A stretch of 64,000 bases of DNA from Streptococcus mitis (GCF_001579045.1 NZ_KQ970263.1:1-64000); one strand, 5' to 3'. Positions 1 through 10,390 are shown, counted from the stretch's first letter. Translations and numbers: made by a program. Notes: a model not told the origin generated them from the sequence alone.

Positions 1-84
1 AGTTGTAGCGCCCTGCACATTGGTTCGTCTTGTTCAGTTTTCAAAGGTCTTTGTCACTTACTTCTCTTAAGCGACAACTGTATT
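1..84 (-). other. 5' leader of an rRNA operon (16S lies off the left edge)
   Basis: Read on the minus strand this stretch matches what I remember of the conserved streptococcal 16S leader: a GACAAAGACC block, then CTGAACAAGACGAACC, then the GCAGGGCGCTACAACT block. A strong promoter lies directly upstream. The 16S gene itself is not in the window, so the operon identity is inferred from leader and promoter only. Confidence 0.7.
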
Positions 85-113
85 AGTATATCACAGTCGC
101 TTTCGCTTGTCAA
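85..113 (-). promoter_or_regulatory. Strong sigma-A promoter of the rRNA operon
   Basis: On the minus strand TTGACA (108-113) is followed after 17 nt by TATACT (85-90). It sits just downstream of tRNA-Glu and fires into the rRNA leader. Confidence 0.8.
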
Positions 114-171
114 CACTTTTTTGAAACTTTTTTAATCTTTTTTTATCAAGTGCCTCAACCACAACATACCA

Positions 172-243
172 TAGTCCGTACGGGATTCGAACCCGTGTTA
201 CCGCCGTGAAAAGGCGGTGTCTTAACCCCTTGACCAACGGACC
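172..243 (-). tRNA. tRNA-Glu (anticodon TTC)
   Basis: A 72-nt cloverleaf. The acceptor strands GGTCCGT and ACGGACT pair, with a G-U at the first position. The anticodon stem CCGCC/GGCGG encloses the loop TTTTCAC, giving anticodon TTC. The T-arm carries GTTCGAATC. No CCA is encoded. It has its own promoter and lies immediately before an rRNA operon promoter. Confidence 0.96.
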
Positions 244-265
244 TGAGTTGTTTTCAACTCTTACT

Positions 266-293
266 ATTATACAGGCTTTTTAAACTTTGTCAA
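266..293 (-). promoter_or_regulatory. Promoter of tRNA-Glu
   Basis: On the minus strand TTGACA (288-293), 16-nt spacer, TATAAT (266-271). This is close to consensus, as expected for a stable RNA gene. Confidence 0.8.
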
Positions 294-300
294 TACTTTT

Positions 301-1656
301 TTAATCTTTTTTTATTAATTTTACAACAGCTTCAGTCCGAGCGGTATGGGGGAACATATCAACTGACTGGATATAATGAAGATCATAGACTTCTACTAAG
401 CGCACTAAATCACGAGCCAAAGTCGAAACATTACAAGAAATATAAACCATTTTTTCTGGTACATAAGTAAGAATAGTATCTAATAACTTATCATCCAGAC
501 CTGTACGTGGTGGGTCCACAATCAGTGCATCTGCTCGGTAGCCTTCCTTGTACCAACGAGGAATAATCTCTTCTGCTGTTCCAGCTTCATAATGAGTATT
601 GTCAAATCCCATTCTTTTAGCATTTCGCTTGGCATCTTCAATGGCTTCTGGAATAATATCCATACCTCTTAGTGTTTTAACTTTCTTTGCGAAGGCAAAC
701 CCAATCGTTCCAACTCCACAATAAGCATCAATCAAATGGTCTTCTTTATTTACATCCAAGGCTTTTACCGCCTCGTTATAAAGGACTTCTGTTTGTTCAG
801 GATTTAGCTGATAAAAAGCTCTAGGGGATAGTGAAAATTCATAATCGAGAACACCTTCTTGAATACTCTCTTGTCCCCAGATGATTTCTGTCTTTTCACC
901 ATATATCTCACTTGTTTTAGCTGTATTTGTATTCACAGCGACTGTCACAACTTCTGGGAAATCCTTAACTAAATCTTTTACCAGTTGTGTTAAGTTAAGC
1001 TGACGGTTTGTAACAATAATAATCTGAACCTGTCCAGTCTTTCTAGCTCGTCGTACCATTATAGTTCTAACACCTAGAACTTTTCTCTCATCCGTGATTG
1101 GAATCTGGTGATAGGTTAATAATTCTGCTAGGCGGTTTGCAATAACCTGTGTTTCCTTATCTTGAACTAAACAATCTTTCAATTCTACTAAATAGTGAGA
1201 GTTTTGTGCATATAAGCCCGCCTTAACCTGATTCTTAAATTTTCGAGTCTGAAATTGTAACTTAGCACGGTAGTACTTTGGTTCCTTCATACCAATCGTC
1301 GGGCGGATTTCATAATTTTCATATCCTGCAGGGGCAAATTTTTTCAGCGCTTGATAAAGCAAGTCCGTCTTGAACTCCAGCTGCTTATCATAATGCAGGT
1401 GCATGATTTGGCAGCCTCCGCACTCATTATAAATAGTACAAGCTGGCACAACTCGAAATTTAGACTTCTTGTTGACCTTTAGTAATTTTGCCTCTACAAA
1501 GTTACGTTTAATAGAAGTAATCTGACAATAGATATCTTCACCTTTGAGAGCACCAGGCACAAAGACTAAGGTTTTTTGATAAAAGCCGATTCCCTCACCA
1601 TTAATTCCCATGCGCTTGATTTTTAATGGTATTTTTTGTTTCACTTTCAGATTCAT
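301..1656 (-). CDS. rlmD: 23S rRNA (uracil-C5)-methyltransferase RlmD/RumA type
   Basis: A 451-residue RumA-family enzyme that places m5U in 23S rRNA using S-adenosylmethionine. An N-terminal TRAM-like beta-barrel (about 1-60) is followed by a cysteine cluster ([11 protein letters not shown]) typical of the iron-sulfur site in this family. The SAM-binding segment [11 protein letters not shown] and the catalytic region VDPPRTGLD ... [12 protein letters not shown] carry the expected nucleophilic cysteine. The length is normal. It is divergent from recX, with about 37 bases between the two starts. Gram-positive genomes often have two such paralogues (RlmCD type), so the exact uridine modified is uncertain. 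Confidence 0.92.
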   Translation of the reverse strand: MNLKVKQKIPLKIKRMGINGEGIGFYQKTLVFVPGALKGEDIYCQITSIKRNFVEAKLLKVNKKSKFRVVPACTIYNECGGCQIMHLHYDKQLEFKTDLLYQALKKFAPAGYENYEIRPTIGMKEPKYYRAKLQFQTRKFKNQVKAGLYAQNSHYLVELKDCLVQDKETQVIANRLAELLTYHQIPITDERKVLGVRTIMVRRARKTGQVQIIIVTNRQLNLTQLVKDLVKDFPEVVTVAVNTNTAKTSEIYGEKTEIIWGQESIQEGVLDYEFSLSPRAFYQLNPEQTEVLYNEAVKALDVNKEDHLIDAYCGVGTIGFAFAKKVKTLRGMDIIPEAIEDAKRNAKRMGFDNTHYEAGTAEEIIPRWYKEGYRADALIVDPPRTGLDDKLLDTILTYVPEKMVYISCNVSTLARDLVRLVEVYDLHYIQSVDMFPHTARTEAVVKLIKKD

Positions 1657-1693
1657 ACCCCTATCTTATCACATTTTGAGTTATAATAGAACT

Positions 1694-2470
1694 ATGAAAA
1701 TCACAAAACTTGAAAAGAAAAAAAGACTCTATCTGATGGTGCTTGATAATGGCGACAAATGCTACATTACTGAAGATACTATTGTTCGTTTTATGTTATC
1801 AAGAGATAAGGTGATAAGTGAAGAAGAATTGAAAGAGATTCAGGACTTTGCCAAATTTTCTTACGGTAAAAATCTAGCCCTCTACCATTTATCCTTTAAA
1901 GCACGCACTGAAAAAGAAATCAGAGAATATCTGAAAAAATACGATATTAATAAAAACACCGTTTCTCAAGTCATTGCTAATCTTAAAGAAGATAATTGGA
2001 TTAATGATAGCCAGTACGCTTATGCTATCATCAATGCCAATCAACTTTCAGGAGACAAGGGTCCTTATGTACTGACTCAGAAACTAGCTCAAAAAGGGAT
2101 TTCAAAATCTATTATAGAAGAGAACTTGAAAGAATTTGATTTTTCTGAAGTTGCTCAACGTGTAGCTAATAAACTATTGAAAAAATATGAAGGAAAACTT
2201 CCAACTCGCGCCTTGCAAGATAAGATAATCCAAAATCTGATCAACAAGGGGTTTTCCTATTCTGATGCTAAAAGTGCCTTTGACGAGTTGGATAGTCAAA
2301 TTGACCAAGAAACGACTCAGGAACTCATCTTCAAGGAACTTGATAAGCAATATGCTAAGTATGCTCGAAAATATGAAGGATACGAACTTAAACAGCGTTT
2401 AACTCAAGTTTTAGCTCGAAAAGGCTACGATTTTTCGGATATAGCAAGCGCTCTTAGAGAATATCTTTAA
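1694..2470 (+). CDS. recX: Regulatory protein RecX
   Basis: RecX, a modulator that caps or destabilises RecA filaments; 258 residues, the usual size for lactic acid bacteria, whose RecX is longer than the enterobacterial form. The helical-repeat architecture is visible ([17 protein letters not shown], then two further three-helix repeats ending [12 protein letters not shown]). The open frame extends upstream to 1610, but that part overlaps the 5' end of rlmD and encodes no RecX-like sequence. I start at ATG 1694 ([15 protein letters not shown]). Confidence 0.93.
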   Translation: MKITKLEKKKRLYLMVLDNGDKCYITEDTIVRFMLSRDKVISEEELKEIQDFAKFSYGKNLALYHLSFKARTEKEIREYLKKYDINKNTVSQVIANLKEDNWINDSQYAYAIINANQLSGDKGPYVLTQKLAQKGISKSIIEENLKEFDFSEVAQRVANKLLKKYEGKLPTRALQDKIIQNLINKGFSYSDAKSAFDELDSQIDQETTQELIFKELDKQYAKYARKYEGYELKQRLTQVLARKGYDFSDIASALREYL

Positions 2471-2558
2471 TATTTCCAAGTGAAATTCACAGATTTTAGG
2501 TAATTTTATGGTACAATAGTAAATGATAAACTTATAAATTGTAGAAAGTTGGTTAGTT

Positions 2559-3092
2559 ATGAAGCTTCCAAAAGAAGGCGACTTTATTACAATTCAAAGT
2601 TATAAGCATGATGGGAGTCTCCACCGAACTTGGCAGGACACCATGGTACTAAAAACAACAGAAAACGCCATTATTGGTGTCAACGATCATACACTGGTTA
2701 CCGAAAGTGATGGTCGTCGTTGGGTTACTCGAGAACCGGCTATTGTTTACTTTCACAAGAAATATTGGTTTAATATCATTGCTATGATTCGTGATAATGG
2801 AATTTCCTACTATTGCAATATGGCTAGCCCCTACTATCTGGATGAAGAAGCACTGAAGTATATTGATTACGATTTGGATGTTAAAATTTTTACAGATGGG
2901 GAAAAACGTCTCTTGGACGTTGAGGAGTATGAGCGTCACAAACGCAAAATGAATTATTCTGATGACTTGGACTATATTTTAAAAGAACATGTCAAAATTC
3001 TTGTTGATTGGATTAACAATGGACGAGGTCCTTTCTCAGAAGCCTATGTAAACATTTGGTACAAGCGCTATGTAGAACTAAAGAATCGGTAA
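2559..3092 (+). CDS. DUF402 family nucleoside tri-/diphosphate phosphatase (Ntdp)
   Basis: A 177-residue DUF402/YgaC-type protein. Relatives are cytosolic, metal-dependent phosphatases of nucleoside di- and triphosphates. The conserved parts are [17 protein letters not shown] near the N-terminus, the acidic and aromatic core ([20 protein letters not shown], then YIDYDLDVK) and a helical C-terminus. It is full length, follows recX in the same direction and ends at a good terminator. Substrate is inferred from the family only. Confidence 0.88.
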   Translation: MKLPKEGDFITIQSYKHDGSLHRTWQDTMVLKTTENAIIGVNDHTLVTESDGRRWVTREPAIVYFHKKYWFNIIAMIRDNGISYYCNMASPYYLDEEALKYIDYDLDVKIFTDGEKRLLDVEEYERHKRKMNYSDDLDYILKEHVKILVDWINNGRGPFSEAYVNIWYKRYVELKNR

Positions 3093-3100
3093 AGTTGTCA

Positions 3101-3132
3101 AAGGTCAGGAACAAAATCCTGACCTTATTTTT
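3101..3132 (+). terminator. Rho-independent terminator after the DUF402 gene
   Basis: AAGGTCAGGA and TCCTGACCTT form a perfect 10-bp stem closed by a short A-rich loop and followed by a run of T. Confidence 0.85.
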
Positions 3133-3136
3133 TGGT

Positions 3137-3220
3137 AGTGTAAAATAAATTGTGTAAACACAAAAAAGGAATAAATCCATTATAGCAGAGTTGCAACACA
3201 TTACTAGAAAGAGATTTATG
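3137..3220 (+). repeat. Copy 1 of a diverged direct repeat flanking the rgg-methyltransferase segment; IS-end-like
   Basis: This stretch (AGTGTAAAATAAATTGTGTA, then AAAAAAGGAAT, then TTATAGCAGAGTTGCAACACAT) aligns over about 85 bases with 5145-5228 in the same orientation. The opening resembles inverted-repeat ends of IS256-type elements, but no transposase remains, so the IS assignment is tentative. Confidence 0.6.
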
Positions 3221-3329
3221 CAAAATTCGCGAAATATATAAAACAAATAGATATACTGTTATTTTTTAATGTCTTTATTCCTTGTAAGTTTACAACAAAC
3301 TTCTATCGTTTAATATAAAAAATACGAAA

Positions 3330-3407
3330 ATGATTAGTATAAAAAATACAGGTCAACTTCGTATCAAAAAAATTTTTTTGTATTTCCACATAGCATCAAT
3401 CATTTAG
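3330..3407 (+). other. Possible 25-residue hydrophobic peptide ORF convergent with rgg
   Basis: ATG at 3330 opens a 25-codon frame beginning MISIKNTGQLRIKK and ending FLYFHIASII, a basic N-terminus and hydrophobic C-terminus like the SHP pheromones that pair with Rgg regulators. Against it: there is no convincing Shine-Dalgarno site and the region is so AT-rich that such a frame can arise by chance. Apart from this, 3221-3449 holds nothing I can assign. Confidence 0.2.
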
Positions 3408-3449
3408 TACAATATTTTAAAAACAATATCTCAACAGAGAAAATGCTAT

Positions 3450-4307
3450 TTAATCTATCAGCTCATTTAATCGTTTTTTAAAATATAACGCAATATTTTT
3501 AGACTCAATAAACTCAAAATATTTAATAACATTTTTCATTTGCTTAATTCCAGATTCTTTAGATTCTGTCAGGTATATTTTATATCCTTCTATAAATTTG
3601 AATGTAGATTTTTCAAAAACTTTTGTGTCATCTTTTAATAATTTTTTTAATTTCATTTCAAAGTAGTCTGCATATATTAGATGTGAATTTTCAAGGCAAC
3701 AGAACCAAAAATTTAAACAAGCTGACACAACTAAATTTCTATTCTTGCCGATTTTTTCGTAATAATGTGTACGCTCTAGTATTTCTTTTCCGACCATGTA
3801 AATATAATCTATTTCAAAAAGATGATATAAATTACCAATCAGCGTTATCTCATAGGACTCCCATCGTTCCTTCTGGAATAAATAGTCATACACTAAATTT
3901 AGATCATCTCTACTAACTACATGATTACAATCTATCTGATTTAATAATCCCTGAACCATAATTGTATTTATTTTATGAGTTTTTTCCCCACTCTTCTCAA
4001 AAAGTTTTTGTTGCTCATTTTTTATTTCCTCCAATCCTTTAGTATTCAAACTATAAAAATTTGGAGATAAATTAACAAAAAAATCATCGAGCTCCGATCT
4101 TTTATAATGTTCTAGGTAATTACAAAAATTCTCTATCGAAACATTGATATTTGATAATAATTTAAAGAACGTTGAAAGAGAAATTTCATTTTCTCCTCTT
4201 TCAAATCTAGAAAGTTGAGATTTTGATATAGAATCAGCTGCAGCATACTCTAAAGAATATCCGTTTAATTTTCTAAAATATCGAAAAGCTTCTCCATAAT
4301 TTTTCAC
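3450..4307 (-). CDS. Rgg/GadR/MutR-family transcriptional regulator
   Basis: A 285-residue protein with an N-terminal helix-turn-helix (about 5-60: FRYFRKLNGYSLEYAAAD, then SKSQLSRFERGENEISLSTF) followed by a long all-helical region like the TPR-type peptide-binding domain of Rgg proteins. Rgg regulators normally respond to short exported peptides. It lies 12 bases downstream of a methyltransferase gene in the same direction, so the two are probably co-transcribed and the methyltransferase may be a target or a partner. Base composition is clearly lower in GC than the surrounding core genes, suggesting horizontal transfer. The ligand and target promoters are unknown. Confidence 0.85.
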   Translation of the reverse strand: MKNYGEAFRYFRKLNGYSLEYAAADSISKSQLSRFERGENEISLSTFFKLLSNINVSIENFCNYLEHYKRSELDDFFVNLSPNFYSLNTKGLEEIKNEQQKLFEKSGEKTHKINTIMVQGLLNQIDCNHVVSRDDLNLVYDYLFQKERWESYEITLIGNLYHLFEIDYIYMVGKEILERTHYYEKIGKNRNLVVSACLNFWFCCLENSHLIYADYFEMKLKKLLKDDTKVFEKSTFKFIEGYKIYLTESKESGIKQMKNVIKYFEFIESKNIALYFKKRLNELID

Positions 4308-4319
4308 ACTTTCATTCCC

Positions 4320-5093
4320 TTAACTTTCTTTTCGAGCGATAAACATACCATATTCTTTAGGAATGATCATCATACCATTATAAAACTCACTTTCCAATCT
4401 TTTACGTATTATTTCCTCTTCTAGTGAACCTATTTCTGAAATTCCTTTAAATGATTGGATGTATTTAACTAGGTCATCTATACTAGTTACCTGCAACTCA
4501 TCATCATAGAGTAATGTATCGACAGAGTTAAAATACTTGCTCAGGTACCTTTTACCATTTTGTAAAGTAAACGTTTTATTTTCTAAATCTTGATTAACCT
4601 CATCTTTAAATAAACTTGCCAAATAATTTACAACTCCATTTTCACCAAATGTAGCACAGTAAAAAATTCCTCCGTTTTTTAAGACCCTATTCACCTCAGA
4701 GAGAGCTTTAGGAATATCATTCACATGATGTAAAAGCATATTAGCAATAACAATATCAAACGTTTCATTCTCAAAAGAAATTTTTTGAATATCCATTATT
4801 TTATAGTTAACGTTGTCTCTATTTCCAATTACTGACTTCGTTGTTTTTACCATATCTTTAGAAAAATCTGTAACAACCAACTGCTTCATTTTATCTATAG
4901 AATCACTATTACTTGTCCATAGTTCTCCTGTACCACATCCCAATTCTAGAACCTTTACTTCATCAGTGATTTGGTAGTTAGAAAATATCCAATTATTAAA
5001 TCCCAATTTATTTTTTGAATACTTCTTATGCAATTCTACTCGAATATCCAGATTATCATGACTTTTATATTGTTCAATTACTTTATCAATCAT
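4320..5093 (-). CDS. Class I SAM-dependent methyltransferase
   Basis: A 257-residue protein with the UbiE/Methyltransf_11 fold. Motif I is VLELGCGTGELW (about 48-59), followed by VVTDFSKDM and the later FDIVIANMLLHHV and ALSEVNRVLKNGGIFYCATF motifs. The substrate cannot be read from the sequence. The start is preceded by GGAGG. It is the first gene of a two-gene unit with the downstream rgg, inside an AT-rich segment bounded by diverged direct repeats. Confidence 0.85.
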   Translation of the reverse strand: MIDKVIEQYKSHDNLDIRVELHKKYSKNKLGFNNWIFSNYQITDEVKVLELGCGTGELWTSNSDSIDKMKQLVVTDFSKDMVKTTKSVIGNRDNVNYKIMDIQKISFENETFDIVIANMLLHHVNDIPKALSEVNRVLKNGGIFYCATFGENGVVNYLASLFKDEVNQDLENKTFTLQNGKRYLSKYFNSVDTLLYDDELQVTSIDDLVKYIQSFKGISEIGSLEEEIIRKRLESEFYNGMMIIPKEYGMFIARKES

Positions 5094-5122
5094 TTTAAAT
5101 GACCTCCACTCTATAATTTGAC

Positions 5123-5131
5123 ATTATATCA
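5123..5131 (-). promoter_or_regulatory. Extended -10 promoter for the methyltransferase-rgg unit
   Basis: The minus strand reads TGATATAAT, an extended -10 (TGN-TATAAT), about 30 bases before the methyltransferase ATG. Any -35 would fall inside repeat copy 2. Confidence 0.55.
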
Positions 5132-5144
5132 CAAGAATAAAGAT

Positions 5145-5228
5145 AGTGTTAAATAAGTTGTATAAATGCAAAAAAGGAATATTCCGTTATAGCAAAGTTG
5201 TAACACATTTCTATAAAGAAATTTATTC
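5145..5228 (+). repeat. Copy 2 of the diverged direct repeat; IS-end-like
   Basis: It aligns with 3137-3220 (AGTGTTAAATAAGTTGTATA, AAAAAAGGAAT, TTATAGCAAAGTTGTAACACAT) in the same orientation. Together the copies bracket the rgg-methyltransferase segment. Confidence 0.6.
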
Positions 5229-5376
5229 CTACGACTCAGTTTAGCATGCTTAACTTCCTAACTCAAAAACAAAGCATCGATTAATTTATCCGTTCTTCTT
5301 TTGAAACAGATTTGAACTGATAATTGCTCGTTTTCATTTAAAAAGCTCTTTTGAGCAAAACTTCATTTTTTTAAGA

Positions 5377-5411
5377 GTCCAAGGCTTGTTGAAGACCCAC
5401 AAGACTTGGAC
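5377..5411. repeat. Long imperfect inverted repeat in the gap before queH
   Basis: GTCCAAG-g-CTTGT pairs with ACAAG-a-CTTGGAC across a 9-base loop. No T-run follows on either strand, so it is not an ordinary terminator. The rest of 5229-5460 holds no gene I can support. Confidence 0.5.
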
Positions 5412-5462
5412 TAGAAATTCAAAGATTGGTCCAGTAATTTCTGTCTATCGCTTTTCTACTAG

Positions 5463-5490
5463 CAAAAAACCTACCTTGAGGCAAGTTTTC
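5463..5490 (-). terminator. Terminator after queH
   Basis: On the minus strand AAAACTTGCC and GGTAGGTTTT pair (two G-U) around TCAA, followed by T residues. Confidence 0.65.
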
Positions 5491-5492
5491 AT

Positions 5493-6260
5493 TTATATAT
5501 CTAATTTCGTAACAGTAAATTTGATATGGGAATAGTCTTTTTCAACATCCTTATCCAGTAAGAAAGCTGTGGCGTCCTTCTTGACCTGAACCAAGTCAAT
5601 ATTCTGGGCTTGAGCTGCATAGACGCATCCACAATAACATTGACGGTAGATGTCATACTCTTCACACATCTCTACTGAACGTTTGTAGCCTTGATTTTTC
5701 TTGAAATCACTGGGAAGATAGTGGGTTGTGTAAATTTTTTGCACATCGATTCCGATGCTATTGATGGTTTGAGAATTCTTATGAGGACTGATGGTCAAGG
5801 CTGAGCCAAAGTAGTCAAAGCCTAAATCCATAGCCACTTGCGCCGTCTTATCCAGTCGGTAGTCAAAGCAAACCTTACAACGGTCACCACCTTCAGGCTC
5901 TTCTTCCAAACCTCGAACCAGTTTACGATATTCGTTAGGTTCATAAGGAGCTTCTAGGTATTGAACGTTATTGCCAGTTCGCTCATTGAAATCACTGACA
6001 AACTTTTTAGTCACATAGGCACGCTTATGGTATTCTGCCTTGGGATGGATATTAGAATTGGCAAAATAGATGGTCACATCTGCATACTTGGTCAAATATT
6101 CGAGGGTATAGGTACTGCAAGGGGCACAGCAAACATGCATGAGAATAGTTGGACGTTGCTCATTTTTCTCCCATACTTGTACCATCTTCTGCATAACACG
6201 GTCATAATTAATCTTCTGATTGGGGTTCATCTTGCTCAGAATTTCTTCTACATCGATCAT
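5493..6260 (-). CDS. queH: Epoxyqueuosine reductase QueH
   Basis: A 255-residue QueH (DUF208) protein, which carries out the last step of queuosine synthesis on tRNA, reducing epoxyqueuosine. The paired-cysteine metal site is present: MHVCCAPCST near residues 41-50, GGDRCKVCFDYR in the middle and RQCYCGCVYAAQ towards the C-terminus. QueH is the non-homologous replacement for the cobalamin-dependent QueG. It starts after AGGAG and appears to be a single-gene unit, with a terminator on its 3' side. Confidence 0.93.
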   Translation of the reverse strand: MIDVEEILSKMNPNQKINYDRVMQKMVQVWEKNEQRPTILMHVCCAPCSTYTLEYLTKYADVTIYFANSNIHPKAEYHKRAYVTKKFVSDFNERTGNNVQYLEAPYEPNEYRKLVRGLEEEPEGGDRCKVCFDYRLDKTAQVAMDLGFDYFGSALTISPHKNSQTINSIGIDVQKIYTTHYLPSDFKKNQGYKRSVEMCEEYDIYRQCYCGCVYAAQAQNIDLVQVKKDATAFLLDKDVEKDYSHIKFTVTKLDI

Positions 6261-6335
6261 GTTCTTCTCCTTTTTCTAGTCTTATTTTATCATATAAGTC
6301 AGGAGAGCTCAAATCAATTTAGAAGTGAATAGCAT

Positions 6336-6366
6336 AAAAAGGAGGAATAGCCATTCCCTCCTTTTG
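6336..6366 (-). terminator. Terminator after groEL
   Basis: AAAAGGAGG(G)AAT and ATTCC-TCCTTTT form a stem around GGCT, and the minus strand then continues with T residues. The structure is symmetrical, so it could also work from the other side. Confidence 0.7.
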
Positions 6367-6397
6367 TGTTTTTTATAAGTTCTTTTCTATAGAAATC

Positions 6398-8035
<1,638 letters not shown>

Positions 8036-8320
8036 CTATTCTTCAATGATAGCCAAGATGTTAGCTTCGCCTACGATGATGTACTTTTCATCGCCATCTT
8101 TGACATCAAGACCTGCGTGAGCTTCAACTAAGACACGGTCTCCAGCTTTAACACTTGGAGCAACCAAGTCACCGTTTAAGGTACGAACACCTTGTCCAGT
8201 AGCTACAACTTTAGCTGTTTTTGTTTTTTCTTGGGCTGAGCCTGCAAGGACAAAACCTCCAACAGTTTGTTCTTTTTCTTCTACTTTTAAGACCACACGG
8301 TCCCCTAATGGTTTCAACAT
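8036..8320 (-). CDS. groES: Co-chaperonin GroES (10 kDa)
   Basis: A 94-residue GroES lid subunit: [17 protein letters not shown] at the N-terminus, a GGFVLAGSA mobile loop and the C-terminal beta-strands ending [10 protein letters not shown]. It is the first gene of the groES-groEL operon, with CIRCE between promoter and start, so repression by HrcA is expected (hrcA itself is not in the window). Confidence 0.98.
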   Translation of the reverse strand: MLKPLGDRVVLKVEEKEQTVGGFVLAGSAQEKTKTAKVVATGQGVRTLNGDLVAPSVKAGDRVLVEAHAGLDVKDGDEKYIIVGEANILAIIEE

Positions 8321-8350
8321 CTGTTTTCCTCCATGATGAACTACATATTA

Positions 8351-8377
8351 TTAGCACTCTTTATATCTGAGTGCTAA
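8351..8377 (-). promoter_or_regulatory. CIRCE operator (HrcA site) of groESL
   Basis: A perfect inverted repeat TTAGCACTC-N9-GAGTGCTAA, the consensus HrcA operator, located between the promoter and the groES ribosome binding site. Confidence 0.97.
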
Positions 8378-8388
8378 TTCATAGTTCT

Positions 8389-8416
8389 ATTGTATCACTT
8401 GGTCAGAAATAGTCAA
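8389..8416 (-). promoter_or_regulatory. Sigma-A promoter of groESL
   Basis: On the minus strand TTGACT (8411-8416), 16-nt spacer, TACAAT (8389-8394), with CIRCE immediately downstream. Confidence 0.8.
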
Positions 8417-8441
8417 GGAAAAAGTCTGACTTTCTCAAGAT

Positions 8442-8469
8442 AAAAAGCCTGAGACCAACTCAGACTTTT
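8442..8469 (-). terminator. Terminator after ssbB
   Basis: AGTCTGAG and CTCAGGCT (one G-U) form a stem around TTGGT on the minus strand, followed by TTTTT. It separates ssbB from the groESL promoter. Confidence 0.8.
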
Positions 8470-8475
8470 CAATGT

Positions 8476-8871
8476 TTAAAATGGTAATTCCTCCTCTTCC
8501 AAGACCAAATCTGCCAAATCCTGCCCTGCGTTGTTTTCACGCATGGCACGTTGGGCACGACTTTCCAAGAGTTGGAATCCAGTAACAAGGACTTCGGTCA
8601 CGTAGTTCATCTGGCCATTTTTCTCAAAACGACGGGTACGTAATTCTCCATCAACGGAAATGAGACTGCCTTTAGTTGCGTAGCTTGCCAAAGTTTCTGC
8701 TAGTCTGCCCCATAGGACCATATTGACAAAATCAGCTTCACGTTCACCGTTTTGGTCTTTGTAACGACGGTTAACTGCAATAGTCGCTCGCGCTACTGAC
8801 TTGTCATTGTTGGTTTTGTGCAATTCTGGTGTAGACGTCAAGCGTCCAATCATGATAACTTTATTATACAT
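8476..8871 (-). CDS. ssbB: Competence-induced single-stranded DNA-binding protein SsbB
   Basis: A 131-residue OB-fold SSB (MYNKVIMIGRLTSTPEL, then the VNMVLWGRLAETLA core) ending in the acidic EEEELPF tail that docks partner proteins. Its short length and the perfect cin-box upstream identify it as SsbB/CilA, which protects internalised DNA during transformation, rather than the longer housekeeping Ssb. GGAGG precedes the ATG. It forms a single-gene unit between two terminators. Confidence 0.95.
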   Translation of the reverse strand: MYNKVIMIGRLTSTPELHKTNNDKSVARATIAVNRRYKDQNGEREADFVNMVLWGRLAETLASYATKGSLISVDGELRTRRFEKNGQMNYVTEVLVTGFQLLESRAQRAMRENNAGQDLADLVLEEEELPF

Positions 8872-8891
8872 ATTTTTTCCTCCTACTTATC

Positions 8892-8899
8892 TATTCGTA
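8892..8899 (-). promoter_or_regulatory. cin-box (ComX/SigX promoter element) of ssbB
   Basis: The minus strand reads TACGAATA, the exact streptococcal competence sigma-factor box, about 20 bases before the ssbB ATG. It predicts expression only during competence. Confidence 0.93.
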
Positions 8900-8906
8900 G
8901 GAAATC

Positions 8907-8935
8907 AAAAAAAGTTACAGAAATTTGTAACTTTT
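8907..8935 (-). terminator. Terminator after the short-chain dehydrogenase gene
   Basis: AAAAGTTACA and TGTAACTTTT pair around AATTTC, and the minus strand continues with T residues. Confidence 0.8.
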
Positions 8936-8947
8936 CGAGAAAATTTT

Positions 8948-9709
8948 TTAGTTTTTATGAACCATGAAACCTGTCGCCTGTTGATTGGCCATGATGGTCA
9001 TATCTGTAATCTGCACACGACGAGGTTGACTGGTCACATAGACTACTGTGTCTGCAATATCCTGAGCTTGCAAGGCTTCGATTCCTTGGTAAACGGACGC
9101 AGCTCGCTCTTTGTCACCATGAAAACGTACTGTAGAAAAATCTGTTTCGACAATCCCAGGCTGAATGGTTGTCACCTTGATATCCGTTGCGATGGTATCA
9201 ATTCGCAGACCATCTGAAAAAGTTTTAACTGCCGCCTTGGTGGCTGAGTAAACAGCTGCACCCGCATAGGCATAGATTCCTGCGGTTGACCCCATATTGA
9301 TGATATGTCCTTGATTGGCTTTTACCATTGCTGGCAAGAAACAGCGAGTGACTGCCATCAAACCTTTGACATTGGTATCCAGCATGATCAACATATCCAA
9401 CTCTTCATAGTTTTGATATGAAGCCAAGCCAAGAGCCAGACCGGCGTTATTAACCAAGACGTCAATCTTCCCTATCGTTTCTAGAATATCGGAGCAGACC
9501 GTCTTTACCATAGTCATATCCGTGACATCTAGTGGAAAGGTCCAGACGGTTTGATTTGGAAAAGTTTCTGCAAACTCCGACTTGAGGATTTCTAGTCTGT
9601 CTGTCCGTCGTCCGGTTAGAACGACATTCTCACCCTGCTCCAGATAAGCACGCGCAATCGCTTCACCGATTCCTGAGGTCGCTCCTGTAATCACTACATT
9701 TTTTGCCAT
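8948..9709 (-). CDS. Short-chain dehydrogenase/reductase (YdfG-like)
   Basis: A 253-residue SDR enzyme. The NAD(P) motif TGATSGIG (about 8-15), the NNAG motif (about 90) and the catalytic Ser ... YSATK (Tyr/Lys) are all present. The residue set resembles the NADP-dependent 3-hydroxy acid (serine) dehydrogenases of the YdfG type, but the substrate is not determined. It is the last gene of a four- to five-gene minus-strand run with ytpR, a thioredoxin and DUF4651. Confidence 0.88.
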   Translation of the reverse strand: MAKNVVITGATSGIGEAIARAYLEQGENVVLTGRRTDRLEILKSEFAETFPNQTVWTFPLDVTDMTMVKTVCSDILETIGKIDVLVNNAGLALGLASYQNYEELDMLIMLDTNVKGLMAVTRCFLPAMVKANQGHIINMGSTAGIYAYAGAAVYSATKAAVKTFSDGLRIDTIATDIKVTTIQPGIVETDFSTVRFHGDKERAASVYQGIEALQAQDIADTVVYVTSQPRRVQITDMTIMANQQATGFMVHKN

Positions 9710-9749
9710 CTTATTTCCTTCTAGCTGGTCTATCAGATACTAACAACTC

Positions 9750-10376
9750 TTAGGCAGTCCAGTGTTTCGCTGGGTCAAATGGAGTTCCGACAACTTGGTC
9801 TTCTGACAATTCAAGCACCCCTCGTTTTTGCGGAGCGTTTGGCAAATGCAATTCACGAGGACTACACATCATGCCAAAACTCTTTTCACCACGAAGTTCA
9901 CCTGGGAAAATGAGATTCCCTTTTGGCATCATAGCTCCAGGAAGAGCTACAATGGTTTTCAATCCAACACGCGCATTAGGAGCCCCTGCAACGATTTGCA
10001 CTGTCTTGTCACTTGCAACTGCAACTTGGCAGATGTTAAGGTGGTCACTATCTGGATGAGCTACCATCTCGACAATTTCACCAACAACAAACTTAGGTTC
10101 CTTGTCATTAACAATTTCCTCTGCAAAACCTTCCGTTTGTAATTCTTGGTTCAAACGAGATACTTGCTCATCTGATAAAAAGACTTGACCGCGCTCTGCA
10201 ATTTCAAACAAACTTGAAACTTCAAAAATATTCCAAGCCACTGTTTCCCCATTCTCTTTGAGAAAAACACGGACTACCTTGCCTTTGCGCTCCACATCCA
10301 GTTTGGCATCTCCGCTATTTTTCACGATGACCATAAGGACATCACCGACATGTTCTTTGTTATATGTAAAAATCAT
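9750..10376 (-). CDS. ytpR: YtpR-family tRNA-binding protein
   Basis: A 208-residue protein whose C-terminal half (about 95-200) is the tRNA-binding OB-fold also found in PheRS beta: FVVGEIVEMVAHPDSDHLN, IVAGAPNARVGLKTIVALPG, GEKSFGMMCSPREL. The N-terminal half is the YtpR-specific domain (DUF4479 type). It probably binds tRNA or tRNA-like RNA; its cellular role is not established. It lies between the thioredoxin and SDR genes in the same direction. Confidence 0.88.
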   Translation of the reverse strand: MIFTYNKEHVGDVLMVIVKNSGDAKLDVERKGKVVRVFLKENGETVAWNIFEVSSLFEIAERGQVFLSDEQVSRLNQELQTEGFAEEIVNDKEPKFVVGEIVEMVAHPDSDHLNICQVAVASDKTVQIVAGAPNARVGLKTIVALPGAMMPKGNLIFPGELRGEKSFGMMCSPRELHLPNAPQKRGVLELSEDQVVGTPFDPAKHWTA

Positions 10377-10390
10377 TGTTTCCTTTTCTC

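Noticed and set aside
1610-1693. A 28-codon N-terminal extension of RecX
   Set aside because: It overlaps the rlmD start region on the other strand and has no RecX similarity; ATG 1694 gives the family N-terminus.
3265-3320. A 14-codon frame MSLFLVSLQQTSIV on the plus strand beside rgg as an SHP pheromone
   Set aside because: No ribosome site and too short a hydrophobic C-terminus; the frame at 3330 is the better, though still weak, candidate.
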